A DNA stretch of 64,000 nucleotides from Bradyrhizobium sp. CSA112 (GCF_029051645.1 NZ_JAACFS010000024.1:51364-115363); one strand, 5' to 3'. Positions 19,855 through 28,429 are shown, numbered from the stretch's first letter. The notes: generated by a model from the letters alone, not told the origin. Program-made: numbers and translations.

Positions 19855-20469
19855 GTGACGAAGCAAATGCGGCTCTCCGGGCGCCAAATCGACTGTATCA
19901 GGGGTGGCCGCGGCGTGTTCTCCGGGCTCGATTTCGAAGCCTCTTCCGGCGAGGTGCTGGCCGTGGTCGGCCCGAACGGCTCCGGCAAGACCTCGCTGTT
20001 GCGCCTGATCGCGGGTCTCCTGGTGCCGGCCGGCGGTTCGGTCGTCCTGGAAGGCGGCGAGGCCGAGCTGACTTTGCCGGAGCAATCCCACTATCTCGGC
20101 CATCGCGATGCGCTGAAGCCTGCGCTGAGCGTGCATGAGAACCTGTCGTTCTGGCGCGATTTTCTGGGCGGCAAGGTCGGCGACGTCAGCCAATGCCTCA
20201 CCGCGGTGGGGCTCGGCCACGCCACGCATCTGCCGGCGGCGTACCTGTCGGCGGGCCAGCGGCGGCGGCTTTCGGTCGCGCGCCTCTTGGTGGTGCGCCG
20301 GCCGGTCTGGCTCCTGGACGAGCCGACCTCGGCGCTCGATACCGCCGGTCAGGACCTGTTCGTCGGCATCATGCGCGACCACCTCGCCGGCGGCGGCATC
20401 ATCATCGCCGCCACGCACGCGCCGCTCGGGATTGGGGCCCGGGAACTGCGGATGGGGGGCGGGAAGTGA
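19855..20469 (+). CDS. ccmA: heme exporter ATP-binding protein CcmA
   Basis: ATPase of the CcmABCD system, which releases holo-CcmE in cytochrome c maturation. It is 204 residues from GTG 19855; ATG 19867 is an alternative. Walker A VVGPNGSGKTSL, signature YLSAGQRRRLSVARLL and Walker B VWLLDEPTSALD are visible. The short length (~200) is typical of CcmA. It corresponds to cycV of B. japonicum. The stop overlaps ccmB by 3 nt. Confidence 0.96.
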   Translation: MTKQMRLSGRQIDCIRGGRGVFSGLDFEASSGEVLAVVGPNGSGKTSLLRLIAGLLVPAGGSVVLEGGEAELTLPEQSHYLGHRDALKPALSVHENLSFWRDFLGGKVGDVSQCLTAVGLGHATHLPAAYLSAGQRRRLSVARLLVVRRPVWLLDEPTSALDTAGQDLFVGIMRDHLAGGGIIIAATHAPLGIGARELRMGGGK

Positions 20470-21134
20470 CCGCCCTCGCCGCGCTGATTCGCCGGGACAT
20501 CAAAATCGCACTTCGCGTTGGCGGCGGCGCGCTGATCGGCGTGCTGTTCTTTCTCACAGTGACCGTGCTGATGCCGTTCGCGATCGGGCCCGACATGGCG
20601 CTGTTGACGCGGCTGGGACCCGCGATCCTCTGGCTTGGGGCGTTGCTGGCGAGCCTGCTCACGCTTGACCGCTTGTTCACGGCAGACCACGAGGACGGGT
20701 CGCTCGACCTGATCGTGATGGGCCGGACGCCGCTGGAACTGGCCTGTGCCGCGAAAGCGCTGGCGCATTGGCTCGCGGCCGGCGTGCCGCTGATCGTGGC
20801 CACCCCCGTGCTGGGGCTGTTGCTCAATCTCGACGGCACCGCGACCTCGGCGGTGGCGTTGACGCTGCTGGTGGGAACGCCGGCGCTGACCTTCACGGGG
20901 ATGATCGGCGCGTCGCTCGCCGTGACACTCCACCGCGGCGGCCTCTTGCTGGCGGTGCTGGTGCTGCCGCTGTCGATCCCGGTGCTGATCTTCGGCGTTG
21001 CGGCGTCGCAGGCGGCCATATCAGGTCCGCTATCGTTTGGAACACCGTTTTCGATCCTGTGCGCGCTGTCGCTGGTCAGTCTCGTCGTCGGGCCGTTCGC
21101 GGCGGCAGCCAGCCTGCGGCATGGTCTGGACTGA
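20466..21134 (+). CDS. ccmB: heme exporter protein CcmB
   Basis: Membrane subunit of the CcmAB complex, 222 residues with six hydrophobic segments. The start is GTG 20466 overlapping the ccmA stop; longer frames upstream are within ccmA. The early block ALIRRDIKIALRVGGGALIGVLFF and TRLGPAILWLGALLASLLTLDRLF match the family. It corresponds to cycW. The next gene begins ~108 nt later. Confidence 0.95.
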   Translation: MTALAALIRRDIKIALRVGGGALIGVLFFLTVTVLMPFAIGPDMALLTRLGPAILWLGALLASLLTLDRLFTADHEDGSLDLIVMGRTPLELACAAKALAHWLAAGVPLIVATPVLGLLLNLDGTATSAVALTLLVGTPALTFTGMIGASLAVTLHRGGLLLAVLVLPLSIPVLIFGVAASQAAISGPLSFGTPFSILCALSLVSLVVGPFAAAASLRHGLD

Positions 21135-21242
21135 CATGGCCTGGACTGACAATGACTTGACGCCGATCAACTCTCGCGGAAGGCCAAATGAAACAAACCA
21201 AGCCGCATTGCCTGCCCCGCCGCTGACGACTATCAGGATGCC

Positions 21243-21974
21243 ATGACACTGATCGACCTTGCCAATCCCACCAAATTCCTGTCGCTGACGGCGCGCGTGC
21301 TGCCGTGGCTGGCGGGCGCGACCGCGATCCTGCTGCTGGTCGGCTTCTATCAGGCCGCGATGGCGCCCGACGATTACCAGCAGGGCGCCACCGTGAAAAT
21401 CATGTTCGTCCACGTCCCGAATGCGTGGCTTGCGATGTTCGTGTGGGGCGTGATGAGCCTGGCGGCGCTGGGCACGCTGGTGTGGCGGCATCCGCTCGCC
21501 GATGTCGCAGCCAAGGCCGCCGCCCCGATTGGCGCGGCGTTTACATTTCTGGCACTGGTCACCGGCTCGCTGTGGGGACGGCCGATGTGGGGCACCTATT
21601 GGGAATGGGATGCGCGGCTGACCTCGGTGCTGATCCTGTTCCTGATGTATCTCGGCCTGATGGCGCTGTGGCGCGCGGTGGACGATCCGTCGCGGGCGGC
21701 GCGGGCTGCTGCCGTCTTGACGCTGGTCGGCGCGATCAATCTGCCGATCATCAAATTCTCGGTCGACTGGTGGAACACGCTGCATCAGCCGGCGGCCGTG
21801 CTGCGAATGGGCGGCCCTTCGCTCGACAAGGCGTTCCTGATTCCATTGCTGGTGATGGCGGTCGGCTTCTCGTTACTGTTCGTCACGCTGCATTTGGCGG
21901 CGATGCGCAACGAGATCCTGCGCCGCCGCGTGCGCAGCTTGCAGATGATGCAAGCCAGCCAACAGGCGGCGTGA
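21243..21974 (+). CDS. ccmC: heme exporter / heme-handling protein CcmC
   Basis: Integral membrane heme-handling protein that loads heme onto CcmE, 243 residues with six membrane segments. The WWD-type tryptophan-rich periplasmic motif is present as WGTYWEWDARLTS (~118-130). Flanking conserved histidines are in MFVHVPNAW and WNTLHQPAAV. It sits between ccmB and ccmD in the Ccm operon. Confidence 0.97.
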   Translation: MTLIDLANPTKFLSLTARVLPWLAGATAILLLVGFYQAAMAPDDYQQGATVKIMFVHVPNAWLAMFVWGVMSLAALGTLVWRHPLADVAAKAAAPIGAAFTFLALVTGSLWGRPMWGTYWEWDARLTSVLILFLMYLGLMALWRAVDDPSRAARAAAVLTLVGAINLPIIKFSVDWWNTLHQPAAVLRMGGPSLDKAFLIPLLVMAVGFSLLFVTLHLAAMRNEILRRRVRSLQMMQASQQAA

Positions 21975-21975
21975 C

Positions 21976-22155
21976 GTGACATCACTCGGACCCTACGCTT
22001 CCTTTATCGTGACGTCCTACACGCTGGTGGCGGCGATCGTGCTGATCCTGATCGGCTGGATCACGCTCGACTATCGCCGCCAGAAGGAGCGCCTGCGCGA
22101 ACTCGAGGCCAGCGGCGTGACCCGGCGCTCCGGCCGCCAGGCAACGGACATCTGA
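21976..22155 (+). CDS. ccmD: heme exporter protein CcmD
   Basis: A 59-residue protein starting with GTG 21976, 1 nt after the ccmC stop. It has an N-terminal periplasmic stub (VTSLGPYASFIVTSY), a single membrane helix (TLVAAIVLILIGWITL) and a basic, charged cytosolic tail (DYRRQKERLRELEASG). This architecture and the position between ccmC and ccmG are diagnostic. CcmD helps release holo-CcmE from CcmABC. It corresponds to cycX. The stop overlaps the ccmG ATG by one base. Confidence 0.93.
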   Translation: MTSLGPYASFIVTSYTLVAAIVLILIGWITLDYRRQKERLRELEASGVTRRSGRQATDI

Positions 22156-22745
22156 TGACCGCGCCGCCCACAATATCGGATGGACCGCCGCGCCGCTGGC
22201 GCTGGCTTGTGGCGCTGCCGCTGGTCGGTTTCATGGCCGTCGCCGGACTTTTCCTGCTGCGGCTCTATAGCGGCGATCCCGCCAGAATCCCCTCCGCGCT
22301 GATTGGCCGCCCGGCACCGCAAACCGCGCTTCCAGCGTTCGAAGGCCTAACCCATAACGGGGCGCCGGTCCCCGGGCTCGACCCCGCGATGTTCAAGGGC
22401 AAGGTCTCCGTCGTCAATGTCTGGGCCTCCTGGTGCGTGCCATGCCATGACGAGGCGCCGCTGCTGACCGCACTCGCCAAGGACACGCGGCTGCAGATCG
22501 TCGGCATCAACTACAAGGATTCTCCCGATAATGCCCGACGCTTCCTCGGCCGTTACGGCAATCCGTTTACCGCCGTCGGCGTCGACGGCAACGGCCGCGG
22601 CGCGATCGAATGGGGCGTCTACGGCGTGCCCGAAACCTTCGTGGTCGGTCGCGACGGAACGATTCTGTATAAGCTGGTCGGACCAGTGACGCCGGCCAAT
22701 CTCGACAGCGTGCTGAAGGTCGAGATCGAGAAGGCGTTGAAGTGA
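22155..22745 (+). CDS. ccmG: thiol:disulfide interchange protein CcmG/DsbE
   Basis: Periplasmic membrane-anchored thioredoxin that reduces apocytochrome c or its partner before heme ligation. It is 196 residues with an N-terminal anchor (WLVALPLVGFMAVAGLFLLRL, ~18-38) and redox motif WCVPC (C94, C97). The CcmG-type GVYGVPETFVVGRDG block supplies the cis-proline. Last gene of the operon (cycY); a palindromic repeat follows 10 nt downstream. Confidence 0.97.
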   Translation: MTAPPTISDGPPRRWRWLVALPLVGFMAVAGLFLLRLYSGDPARIPSALIGRPAPQTALPAFEGLTHNGAPVPGLDPAMFKGKVSVVNVWASWCVPCHDEAPLLTALAKDTRLQIVGINYKDSPDNARRFLGRYGNPFTAVGVDGNGRGAIEWGVYGVPETFVVGRDGTILYKLVGPVTPANLDSVLKVEIEKALK

Positions 22746-22755
22746 CGACGACGTC

Positions 22756-22856
22756 GTCATTCCGGGGCATCGCGCAGCGATGAACCCGGAATCTCGAGAT
22801 TCTCAGGGGCGCAAGGGCGCCCCGTAGTTCGATGCTTCGCATCGCCCCGGAATGAC
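22756..22856. repeat. family A intergenic palindrome, copy 2
   Basis: Same ends and CTCGAGATTCTC core as the 6842 copy; nearly identical over most of its length. It follows ccmG. Confidence 0.9.
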
Positions 22857-22982
22857 CCGTCAAAAATCAGCTTCAAATAATTCTACGCTTTTATCTATCG
22901 TTCATTTTGCAGCCATGGCGCCGCCACGAATTCGCAGCTAGCTTTATCGCGTTACTGAAACCGTCCTGGGAGGGACACCGAT

Positions 22983-23342
22983 ATGCGTCATTCCACGCTC
23001 GCTTCTCTTCTCGCCACTGCGCTGACCCTGGGGCTGCTGACGGCGACGCCGTCGATGGCCCAGACCGCGCAGCCCGCGCCCAAATCCGACAGCAAGATGG
23101 CTCCGGCGCCGAAGGGCTCGGAGTCGAAGATGGCGCCCGCGCCGAAGGCCGAGTTGCTGGACATCAATTCCGCGAGCGCCGACCAGCTCGACGCGCTGCC
23201 GGGCGTCGGCAAGGCCTATTCAGAGAAGATCATCAAGGGCCGCCCGTACAAGGGCAAGGATGAGCTGGTGCAGAAGAACATCGTCCCGCAGGCGACCTAC
23301 GACAAGATCAAGGACAAGATCATCGCCAAGCAGAAGAGCTGA
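22983..23342 (+). CDS. secreted helix-hairpin-helix protein (ComEA-like)
   Basis: A 119-residue exported protein. Signal peptide at 1-27 (LLATALTLGLLTATPSMAQ), then a Pro/Ala/Lys linker with two near-copies of SKMAPAPKG/A. The C-terminal helix-hairpin-helix domain is LLDINSASADQLDALPGVGKAYSEKIIKG. HhH domains of this type bind DNA non-specifically, as in competence protein ComEA. No competence genes are nearby, so the role is open. Upstream GGGAGG supports the start. Confidence 0.87.
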   Translation: MRHSTLASLLATALTLGLLTATPSMAQTAQPAPKSDSKMAPAPKGSESKMAPAPKAELLDINSASADQLDALPGVGKAYSEKIIKGRPYKGKDELVQKNIVPQATYDKIKDKIIAKQKS

Positions 23343-23356
23343 GGTGCTTTCTTTAA

Positions 23357-23506
23357 CCTCTCCCCGCGCGTTGCGGGGAGAGGTCGAAATTCGCGCGAAG
23401 CGGGAATTTCGGATGGGGGGCCGGGCAGGCGCTCACCACAAGCAAGACTTTCTTCGACGAGAGAGCCCCTCACCCCAACCCTCTCCCCGCAAGCGCGGGG
23501 CGAGGG
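23357..23506. repeat. family C palindrome, diverged copy
   Basis: CCTCTCCCCGCGCGTTGCGG at one end is inverted near 23480-23506, with GAAATTCGCGC/GCGGGAATTTC inside. It lies between the HhH gene and convergent yciB. Confidence 0.75.
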
Positions 23507-23514
23507 AGCAGAAC

Positions 23515-24117
23515 TCAGCCCTTGCTCACGTCGCCCGCTTCGGCTTCGCTCGCTTCGAGCGAAGCCGGCTCCAGATGATAGCGCTTGATCAGCGGCATCT
23601 GGGTCACAGCAAACAGCATCGTCAGCGGCACCATGCCGAACACCTTGAAGCCGACCCAAAAGTCGGTGCTCTGGGTGCGCCAGATGATCTCGTTCAGTAC
23701 CGCCATCGCAAAGAACCACACCGCCCAGCGCATGGTCAGGATCCGCCAGCCGTGCGGAGTGAGATTGAACATCTGGTCGAACATGATGGCGATGAAGGAG
23801 CGGTTGAACAGCAGGCCGCCAGCGAGAATGGCGGCGAACAGCGTGTAGACGATGGTCGGCTTCATCTTGATGAAGGTCTCATCGTGCAGGATCAGCGTCA
23901 GCGCGCCGAACACGATCACAACGACCGCCGTGACGATGGCCATCATCGGCACATGCCGCGTCACCATGTATGACGCAACCATTGCAGCCAGCACCGCCAC
24001 CATGAACACGCCGGTGGCGATGAACAGGTTGGACTTGGCGTTGGCGACGAAAAAGATGAGAAGTGGGCCAAGCTCGGTCGCAAGCTTGAACAGCGGATGC
24101 GGTACTTTCTTGTCCAT
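23515..24117 (-). CDS. yciB: inner membrane protein YciB / septation protein A
   Basis: Polytopic inner-membrane protein, 200 residues with five to six helices. Recognisable blocks are KLATELGPLLIFFVANA (N-terminus), KPTIVYTLFAAILAGGLLF and LTMRWAVWFFAMAVLNEIIW. In enterobacteria YciB affects envelope synthesis and septation. Its ATG overlaps the ftsY stop (TAATG), so it is coupled to ftsY. The C-terminal ~20 residues are Glu/Ala-rich. Confidence 0.95.
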   Translation of the reverse strand: MDKKVPHPLFKLATELGPLLIFFVANAKSNLFIATGVFMVAVLAAMVASYMVTRHVPMMAIVTAVVVIVFGALTLILHDETFIKMKPTIVYTLFAAILAGGLLFNRSFIAIMFDQMFNLTPHGWRILTMRWAVWFFAMAVLNEIIWRTQSTDFWVGFKVFGMVPLTMLFAVTQMPLIKRYHLEPASLEASEAEAGDVSKG

Positions 24118-25061
24118 TACTCGATTCCTGCAATCGCGTTGGCGAAATCCCGTGCGGTGAACGGCGCGAGATCGTCGATGCCTTCGCCGACGCCGATGAA
24201 GTGCACCGGCAGTTTGAACTTCTCCGCCAGCGCCACCAGGATCCCGCCGCGCGCGGTGCCGTCGAGCTTCGTCATCACGAGGCCCGTGACGCCAGCGGTA
24301 CGATGGAATGCCTCAACCTGCGACAGCGCATTTTGTCCCACCGTGGCATCGAGCACCAGCAACACCGCATGCGGGGCTGACGCATCGACCTTCTTGATGA
24401 CGCGAACGACCTTCTCGAGCTCATTCATCAGCTCGGCCTTGTTCTGCAAACGCCCGGCGGTGTCGACCAACAGCACGTCGAGCTTCTGCTCCTTCGCCGC
24501 GGTCAGCGCGTTGAAGGCAAGGCTCGCCGAATCCGAACCCTGCGCGCCGGCAATGACCGGCGACCTGGTGCGCTCGCCCCAGACCTTGAGCTGCTCGATC
24601 GCCGCGGCACGAAACGTGTCGCCGGCCGCCATCATGACCTTGCGGCCCTCGGCGCTGAGTTTCGCGGCGAGCTTGCCGATCGTGGTGGTCTTGCCGGAAC
24701 CGTTGACGCCGACCACGAGAATGACGAACGGCTTTTGTGCCGCGTCGATTTGCAGCGGCCTTGCCACCGGCGCCAGTACCTTCTCGACTTCGGTCGCCAC
24801 TACCGTCTTCACTTCGTCGGCCGAGATCGCCTTGTCGTAGCGGCCGGCGCCGACCGCGTCCGCGATCCGTACCGCGACCGCGGTGCCGAGATCGGCGCGC
24901 AGCAGCACATCCTCGATGTCGTCGAGCATGGCGCGGTCGAGCTTGCGCTTGGTGACGAGGTCGGCAACGGCCGACCCGAGCGCACCAGAGGTTCGCTTCA
25001 GGCCGCCCGAAAGCCGCCGCCACCAGCTCAGCTTGGGAGTTCCGGGAGTGGTATCGCTCAT
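24117..25061 (-). CDS. ftsY: signal recognition particle receptor FtsY
   Basis: SRP receptor GTPase, partner of Ffh (encoded at 31.9 kb). It is 314 residues, lacking the long acidic A domain of E. coli FtsY and opening directly with a short N domain. The G domain shows VGVNGSGKTTTIGKLA, DTAGRLQNK (G3) and TKLDGTARGG (G4). It acts at the inner membrane in cotranslational targeting. mtaB/dapF upstream are separated by the RluA gene on the other strand. Confidence 0.97.
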   Translation of the reverse strand: MSDTTPGTPKLSWWRRLSGGLKRTSGALGSAVADLVTKRKLDRAMLDDIEDVLLRADLGTAVAVRIADAVGAGRYDKAISADEVKTVVATEVEKVLAPVARPLQIDAAQKPFVILVVGVNGSGKTTTIGKLAAKLSAEGRKVMMAAGDTFRAAAIEQLKVWGERTRSPVIAGAQGSDSASLAFNALTAAKEQKLDVLLVDTAGRLQNKAELMNELEKVVRVIKKVDASAPHAVLLVLDATVGQNALSQVEAFHRTAGVTGLVMTKLDGTARGGILVALAEKFKLPVHFIGVGEGIDDLAPFTARDFANAIAGIE

Positions 25062-25089
25062 GTCGGGGACGTGTTAGCGGTTTCGCGCC

Positions 25090-25917
25090 ATGAGCGGAAG
25101 TCACAACAAATCCTTTGATGTTCCCGGGCCATCCCTTGATGTGCCCCGGCCATCCCTTGATGTGCCCGGGCCATCCATTGATGTTCCCAGGGCCTCCTTT
25201 GATGTCCCCAGGACATCAATTGATGTCCGGGCATTAACGGCAGATGAAATCCAGGCCCGGGTACTCCATCGCGACGGGCTGATGCTGGTCATCGACAAGC
25301 CCGCCGGCCTGCCGGTGCATCGCGGCCCCAAGGGCGGCGCCAATCTGGAAGCCTCGTTCGACGGCTTGCGATTCGGCCTGCCGCGGCCGCCGGTTTTGGC
25401 GCACCGGCTCGACAAGGATACATCAGGCTGTCTCGTGCTGGGACGCCATCGCAAGGCAACCGCCTCGCTCGGCCTTTTGTTCAAGCACGGCAAGGTCGGA
25501 AAGACCTATTGGGCCGTGGTCGAGGGCGGGCCTGCCGAGGACGAAGGCACCATCGACATGCCGCTGGGGCGGCTCAACGCCGAGCGCGGCTGGTGGCAGA
25601 AGCCGGATCCGGACGGCCAGAAAGCCGTCACCACCTGGAAAGTGTGCGGCCGCGGCGAGGGCCTCGCCTGGCTGGCGCTGGAACCGATAACCGGCCGCAC
25701 CCACCAATTGCGCGTGCACACGTCAGCGATGGGCTGGCCGATCGTCGGCGACAATATTTACGGCAACGGTCCGCGCTTCGGCGAACCGATCCTGCATCTG
25801 CATTCCCGCGAGATTGTGGTTCCGATTTCGAAGAACAAGGAGCCGGTGCGCATCGTGGCGCCGGTGCCGGAACATATGCGGGAACGGTTGCGAAAGTGCG
25901 GGTGGAACGGGGAGTGA
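25090..25917 (+). CDS. RluA-family pseudouridine synthase with N-terminal heptapeptide repeats
   Basis: RNA pseudouridine synthase, 275 residues. The catalytic motif HRLDKDTSG (105-113; Asp108) and GRTHQLRVH are clear. Before the catalytic domain (~residue 50 on), residues 8-46 are 5.6 copies of S-[FLI]-D-V-P-[GR]-[PAT], encoded by 21-bp repeats. The only in-frame start before the catalytic domain is ATG 25090, so the repeat is probably translated. It sits between ftsY (divergent) and mtaB (convergent). rRNA or tRNA target unknown. Confidence 0.92.
   Translation: MSGSHNKSFDVPGPSLDVPRPSLDVPGPSIDVPRASFDVPRTSIDVRALTADEIQARVLHRDGLMLVIDKPAGLPVHRGPKGGANLEASFDGLRFGLPRPPVLAHRLDKDTSGCLVLGRHRKATASLGLLFKHGKVGKTYWAVVEGGPAEDEGTIDMPLGRLNAERGWWQKPDPDGQKAVTTWKVCGRGEGLAWLALEPITGRTHQLRVHTSAMGWPIVGDNIYGNGPRFGEPILHLHSREIVVPISKNKEPVRIVAPVPEHMRERLRKCGWNGE
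25111..25227 (+). repeat. 21-bp coding minisatellite
   Basis: Five full units and one partial, starting at 25111, 25132, 25153, 25174, 25195 and 25216, each with the core TTGATGT. The last junction forms the perfect palindrome GGACATCAATTGATGTCC (25211-25228). Confidence 0.95.
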
Positions 25918-25936
25918 TGGCGGCGGCTGCTTACTT

Positions 25937-26067
25937 CCCTTCTCCCCTTGTGGGAGAAGGTGGATCGCTGGCGCGAAGCGGCAGCGAGACGGATGAGGGG
26001 TTTGTCTCCGCGGATAGAGACCCCTCATCCGGCGCTTCGCGCCACCTTCTCCCACAAGGGGAGAAGG
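25937..26067. repeat. family C palindrome, copy 2
   Basis: CCTTCTCCCCTTGTGGGAG / reverse complement at the ends, with paired GATGAGGGG/CCCCTCATCC inside. Located between convergent rluA-like and mtaB genes. Confidence 0.9.
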
Positions 26068-26074
26068 AAGAGGC

Positions 26075-27340
26075 TCACACCGTCAACCGCGCGCCATCAT
26101 GTCCAGTGATCGCAAGCGTTCGTACCGCACCCGGCGCCTCCCCGCTGACCGCAACCGGCAGGAAATGCTCGGTGCGTCCCTGCGTCGCGCTCTCGATCAG
26201 CACCTGACGCGTCGCGCCGACTTCTGCCGCCAGCCGCTTCTGTAATGCCGCTTCGCCCACCAAGCGCAATCGCTTCGCGCGCGTTTTGATCGCCTCGCCA
26301 GCCACCTGCGGCATCCGCGCCGCCGGCGTGCCCGGGCGCTTCGAGTAGGGAAATACGTGCAGGAAGGTGAGGCCGCACTCATCCACCAGATCCAGCGAAC
26401 GCGCGAACATTTCTTCTGTCTCAGTCGGAAAACCCGCGATGATATCCGCGCCGAGCGTGATGTCCGGACGCAGCCGCCGCACCTGCGCGCAGAACTCGAT
26501 CGCGTCTTTCCGCAAATGCCTGCGCTTCATCCGCTTCAAAATCATGTCGTCGCCGGACTGCAGCGACAGGTGCAGATGCGGCATCAGCCGCTCGTCGCTG
26601 GCGATGACGTCGAGCAGATCACGGTCGGCCTCGATGGAATCGATCGATGAAATCCGCAGGCGTTTCAGCTCCGGCACATGCCGCAAAATCTGTTTGGTCA
26701 GTTGCCCGAGCTTCGGATTACCAGGCAAATCGGCACCGTAGCTCGTGAGGTCCACGCCGGTCAGCACGATCTCGGCATGACCGCGCTCGGCCAGCGCACG
26801 AACCTGATCCACGACCGCCCCCATCGGCACCGAGCGTGAGTTACCGCGGCCGTAAGGGATGATGCAGAAGGTGCAGCGGTGATCGCAGCCGTTCTGCACC
26901 TGCACGAACACCCGCGGCAGGCCGGCCTTGAATCCGTCAAGCAGATGCGGCGCCATCTCCTTGACTGCCATGATGTCGGCGACCGCGATTTTCTCGCTTG
27001 TCCCGATGCCGAAGCCCAGGTCGAACGCCGCGCGCGCATCGCGCCAGGCTTCGCTGCGCATCTTGTCGTCATTGCCGACGACGCGATCGACTTCGGCCAT
27101 TCCCGCAAACATTTCTGCTTGCGTCTGCGCCGCGCATCCGGTGACGACGATACGCAAGTGCGGCCGCTCGCGCTTCAGCCGCCGGATCGATTGCCGCGCC
27201 TGCGCGACGGCTTCGTTGGTGACTGCGCAACTATTGATGACGACGGTATCGGACAAGCCCGCACGCTCCGCCTCGCGGGCAATCACCTCGGATTCGAAGG
27301 CGTTGAGACGGCAGCCGAACGTGAGGACATCGACGCTCAT
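26075..27340 (-). CDS. mtaB: tRNA (t6A37) methylthiotransferase MtaB
   Basis: Radical-SAM methylthiotransferase that converts t6A37 to ms2t6A in ANN-decoding tRNAs. It is 421 residues from MSVDVLTFGCRLN at 27340; the longer TTG start would overlap dapF. The UPF0004 domain begins with GCRLNAFESE. The radical-SAM cluster motif is CDHRCTFCIIPYGRG (CxxxCxxC). A C-terminal TRAM-like segment follows. The start is one base from the dapF stop, so the two are cotranscribed. Confidence 0.94.
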   Translation of the reverse strand: MSVDVLTFGCRLNAFESEVIAREAERAGLSDTVVINSCAVTNEAVAQARQSIRRLKRERPHLRIVVTGCAAQTQAEMFAGMAEVDRVVGNDDKMRSEAWRDARAAFDLGFGIGTSEKIAVADIMAVKEMAPHLLDGFKAGLPRVFVQVQNGCDHRCTFCIIPYGRGNSRSVPMGAVVDQVRALAERGHAEIVLTGVDLTSYGADLPGNPKLGQLTKQILRHVPELKRLRISSIDSIEADRDLLDVIASDERLMPHLHLSLQSGDDMILKRMKRRHLRKDAIEFCAQVRRLRPDITLGADIIAGFPTETEEMFARSLDLVDECGLTFLHVFPYSKRPGTPAARMPQVAGEAIKTRAKRLRLVGEAALQKRLAAEVGATRQVLIESATQGRTEHFLPVAVSGEAPGAVRTLAITGHDGARLTV

Positions 27341-27341
27341 C

Positions 27342-28214
27342 TCACGCGACGTTGGCGAACAGCGCGGGATCGAAGCGGCCTTCATATTCGAAATCGGCCG
27401 TGCCGGTCATCAGCACATGGTCGTCGCGTTCGCGCCATTCGATCGAAAGCTTGCCGCCGGGCAGCGTGATCTCGACGCTGCGATCGGCGCGCTTCAGCCG
27501 GGCGGCGGCTACCGCGGTTGCGCAGGCGGCAGAGCCGCAGGCCTTGGTCAAGCCGACGCCCCGCTCCCAGGTGCGGATCGTGATGTGGTCGCGGTCGACG
27601 ATATGGGCGAGCGTGATATTGGCGCGCTCCGGAAAGATCGGATGATTCTCCAAAAGCGGCCCGAAGCGCTCGAGATCGTAGGCGTTGACATCGTCGACCC
27701 AGAAGATCGCGTGCGGGTTGCCCATCGAGACCACCGACGGCGAATGCAGCACCGGCGCATCGATCGGGCCGACCTGAAGCTCGATGTAACGGGTGTCGCG
27801 AAATTCCTCCGCCAGCGGGATATCCTGCCAGCCAAATTTGGGCGCGCCCATGTCGACGGTATAGAGATCGGGGCCCGGGCCCTGCCAGCAGTTCAACAGG
27901 CCGGCGCGGGTCTCGAAGGTCACGGCGGTCTGGCCGGTCTTCTCGAACAGGCGGCGCACCACACAGCGCATGCCGTTGCCGCAGGCGCCGGCCTCCGAGC
28001 CGTCATTATTGTAGATGCGGATAAATGCCTCGGTGCCCGAGAGCCGCGGCGGCTGCAATACCATCAACTGGTCATAGGGCACGCCCGCGGGCGAGGCGAT
28101 CGCACGCGCCTCCTCGGCCGTCACGGTGGCCTTGGAATCGCGCAAATCCACCACGACGATTTCGTTGCCGATGCCGTTCATTTTGGCAAATGCGTGGTTG
28201 GCCAGCGCGCCCAT
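27342..28214 (-). CDS. dapF: diaminopimelate epimerase
   Basis: Epimerises LL- to meso-diaminopimelate for lysine and peptidoglycan. It is 290 residues from ATG 28214 (MGALANHAFAKMNGIGNEIVV); a TTG four codons upstream is possible. The two catalytic cysteines are in AGACGNGMRCV and TKACGSAACAT. The N-terminal KMNGIGND-type block is conserved. Its 5' region contains two very long hairpins. Confidence 0.97.
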   Translation of the reverse strand: MGALANHAFAKMNGIGNEIVVVDLRDSKATVTAEEARAIASPAGVPYDQLMVLQPPRLSGTEAFIRIYNNDGSEAGACGNGMRCVVRRLFEKTGQTAVTFETRAGLLNCWQGPGPDLYTVDMGAPKFGWQDIPLAEEFRDTRYIELQVGPIDAPVLHSPSVVSMGNPHAIFWVDDVNAYDLERFGPLLENHPIFPERANITLAHIVDRDHITIRTWERGVGLTKACGSAACATAVAAARLKRADRSVEITLPGGKLSIEWRERDDHVLMTGTADFEYEGRFDPALFANVA

Positions 28215-28263
28215 GGAATTTCCCAATTATGCCTGCCTTATATGGCGAATCTTGGCGCACTGG

Positions 28264-28338
28264 CTAGTGAGGTGAATTTGAAGTTCCTATCAGTTTTGCT
28301 GTAACCCCTTCATAGGAACTTCAAATTCACCTCACTAG
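28264..28338. repeat. long perfect inverted repeat I (27-bp arms)
   Basis: Arms 28264-28290 and 28312-28338 are exact reverse complements over 27 bp, beginning CTAGTGAGGTGAATTTG, with a 21-nt loop. It lies 50 nt upstream of dapF. No T-run, coding content or transposase accompanies it. Confidence 0.95.
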
Positions 28339-28352
28339 AAACGACAAATTTG

Positions 28353-28429
28353 CTGGTGCTCCTCTTAATTCCGAAGTTCGCAACAGTGCCCGCCGCATAT
28401 GCTTGCGAACTTCGGAATTGGAGCACCAG
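28353..28429. repeat. long inverted repeat II (10+17-bp arms, 4-nt bulge)
   Basis: CTGGTGCTCC (28353-28362) pairs with 28420-28429, and the 17-nt arm AATTCCGAAGTTCGCAA (28367-28383) pairs perfectly with 28403-28419; TCTT bulges on the left. The loop is 19 nt. It starts 14 nt after repeat I and shares the GAAGTTC/GAACTTC core. Confidence 0.95.

Noticed and set aside
28280..28322. Resemblance of repeat I inner arms (GAAGTTCCTAT / ATAGGAACTTC) to an FRT recombination site
   Set aside because: Only 11 bp of each arm match, and the spacer is 21 nt rather than 8. The 27-bp arms extend past an FRT arm, and no recombinase is present. Most likely coincidence.
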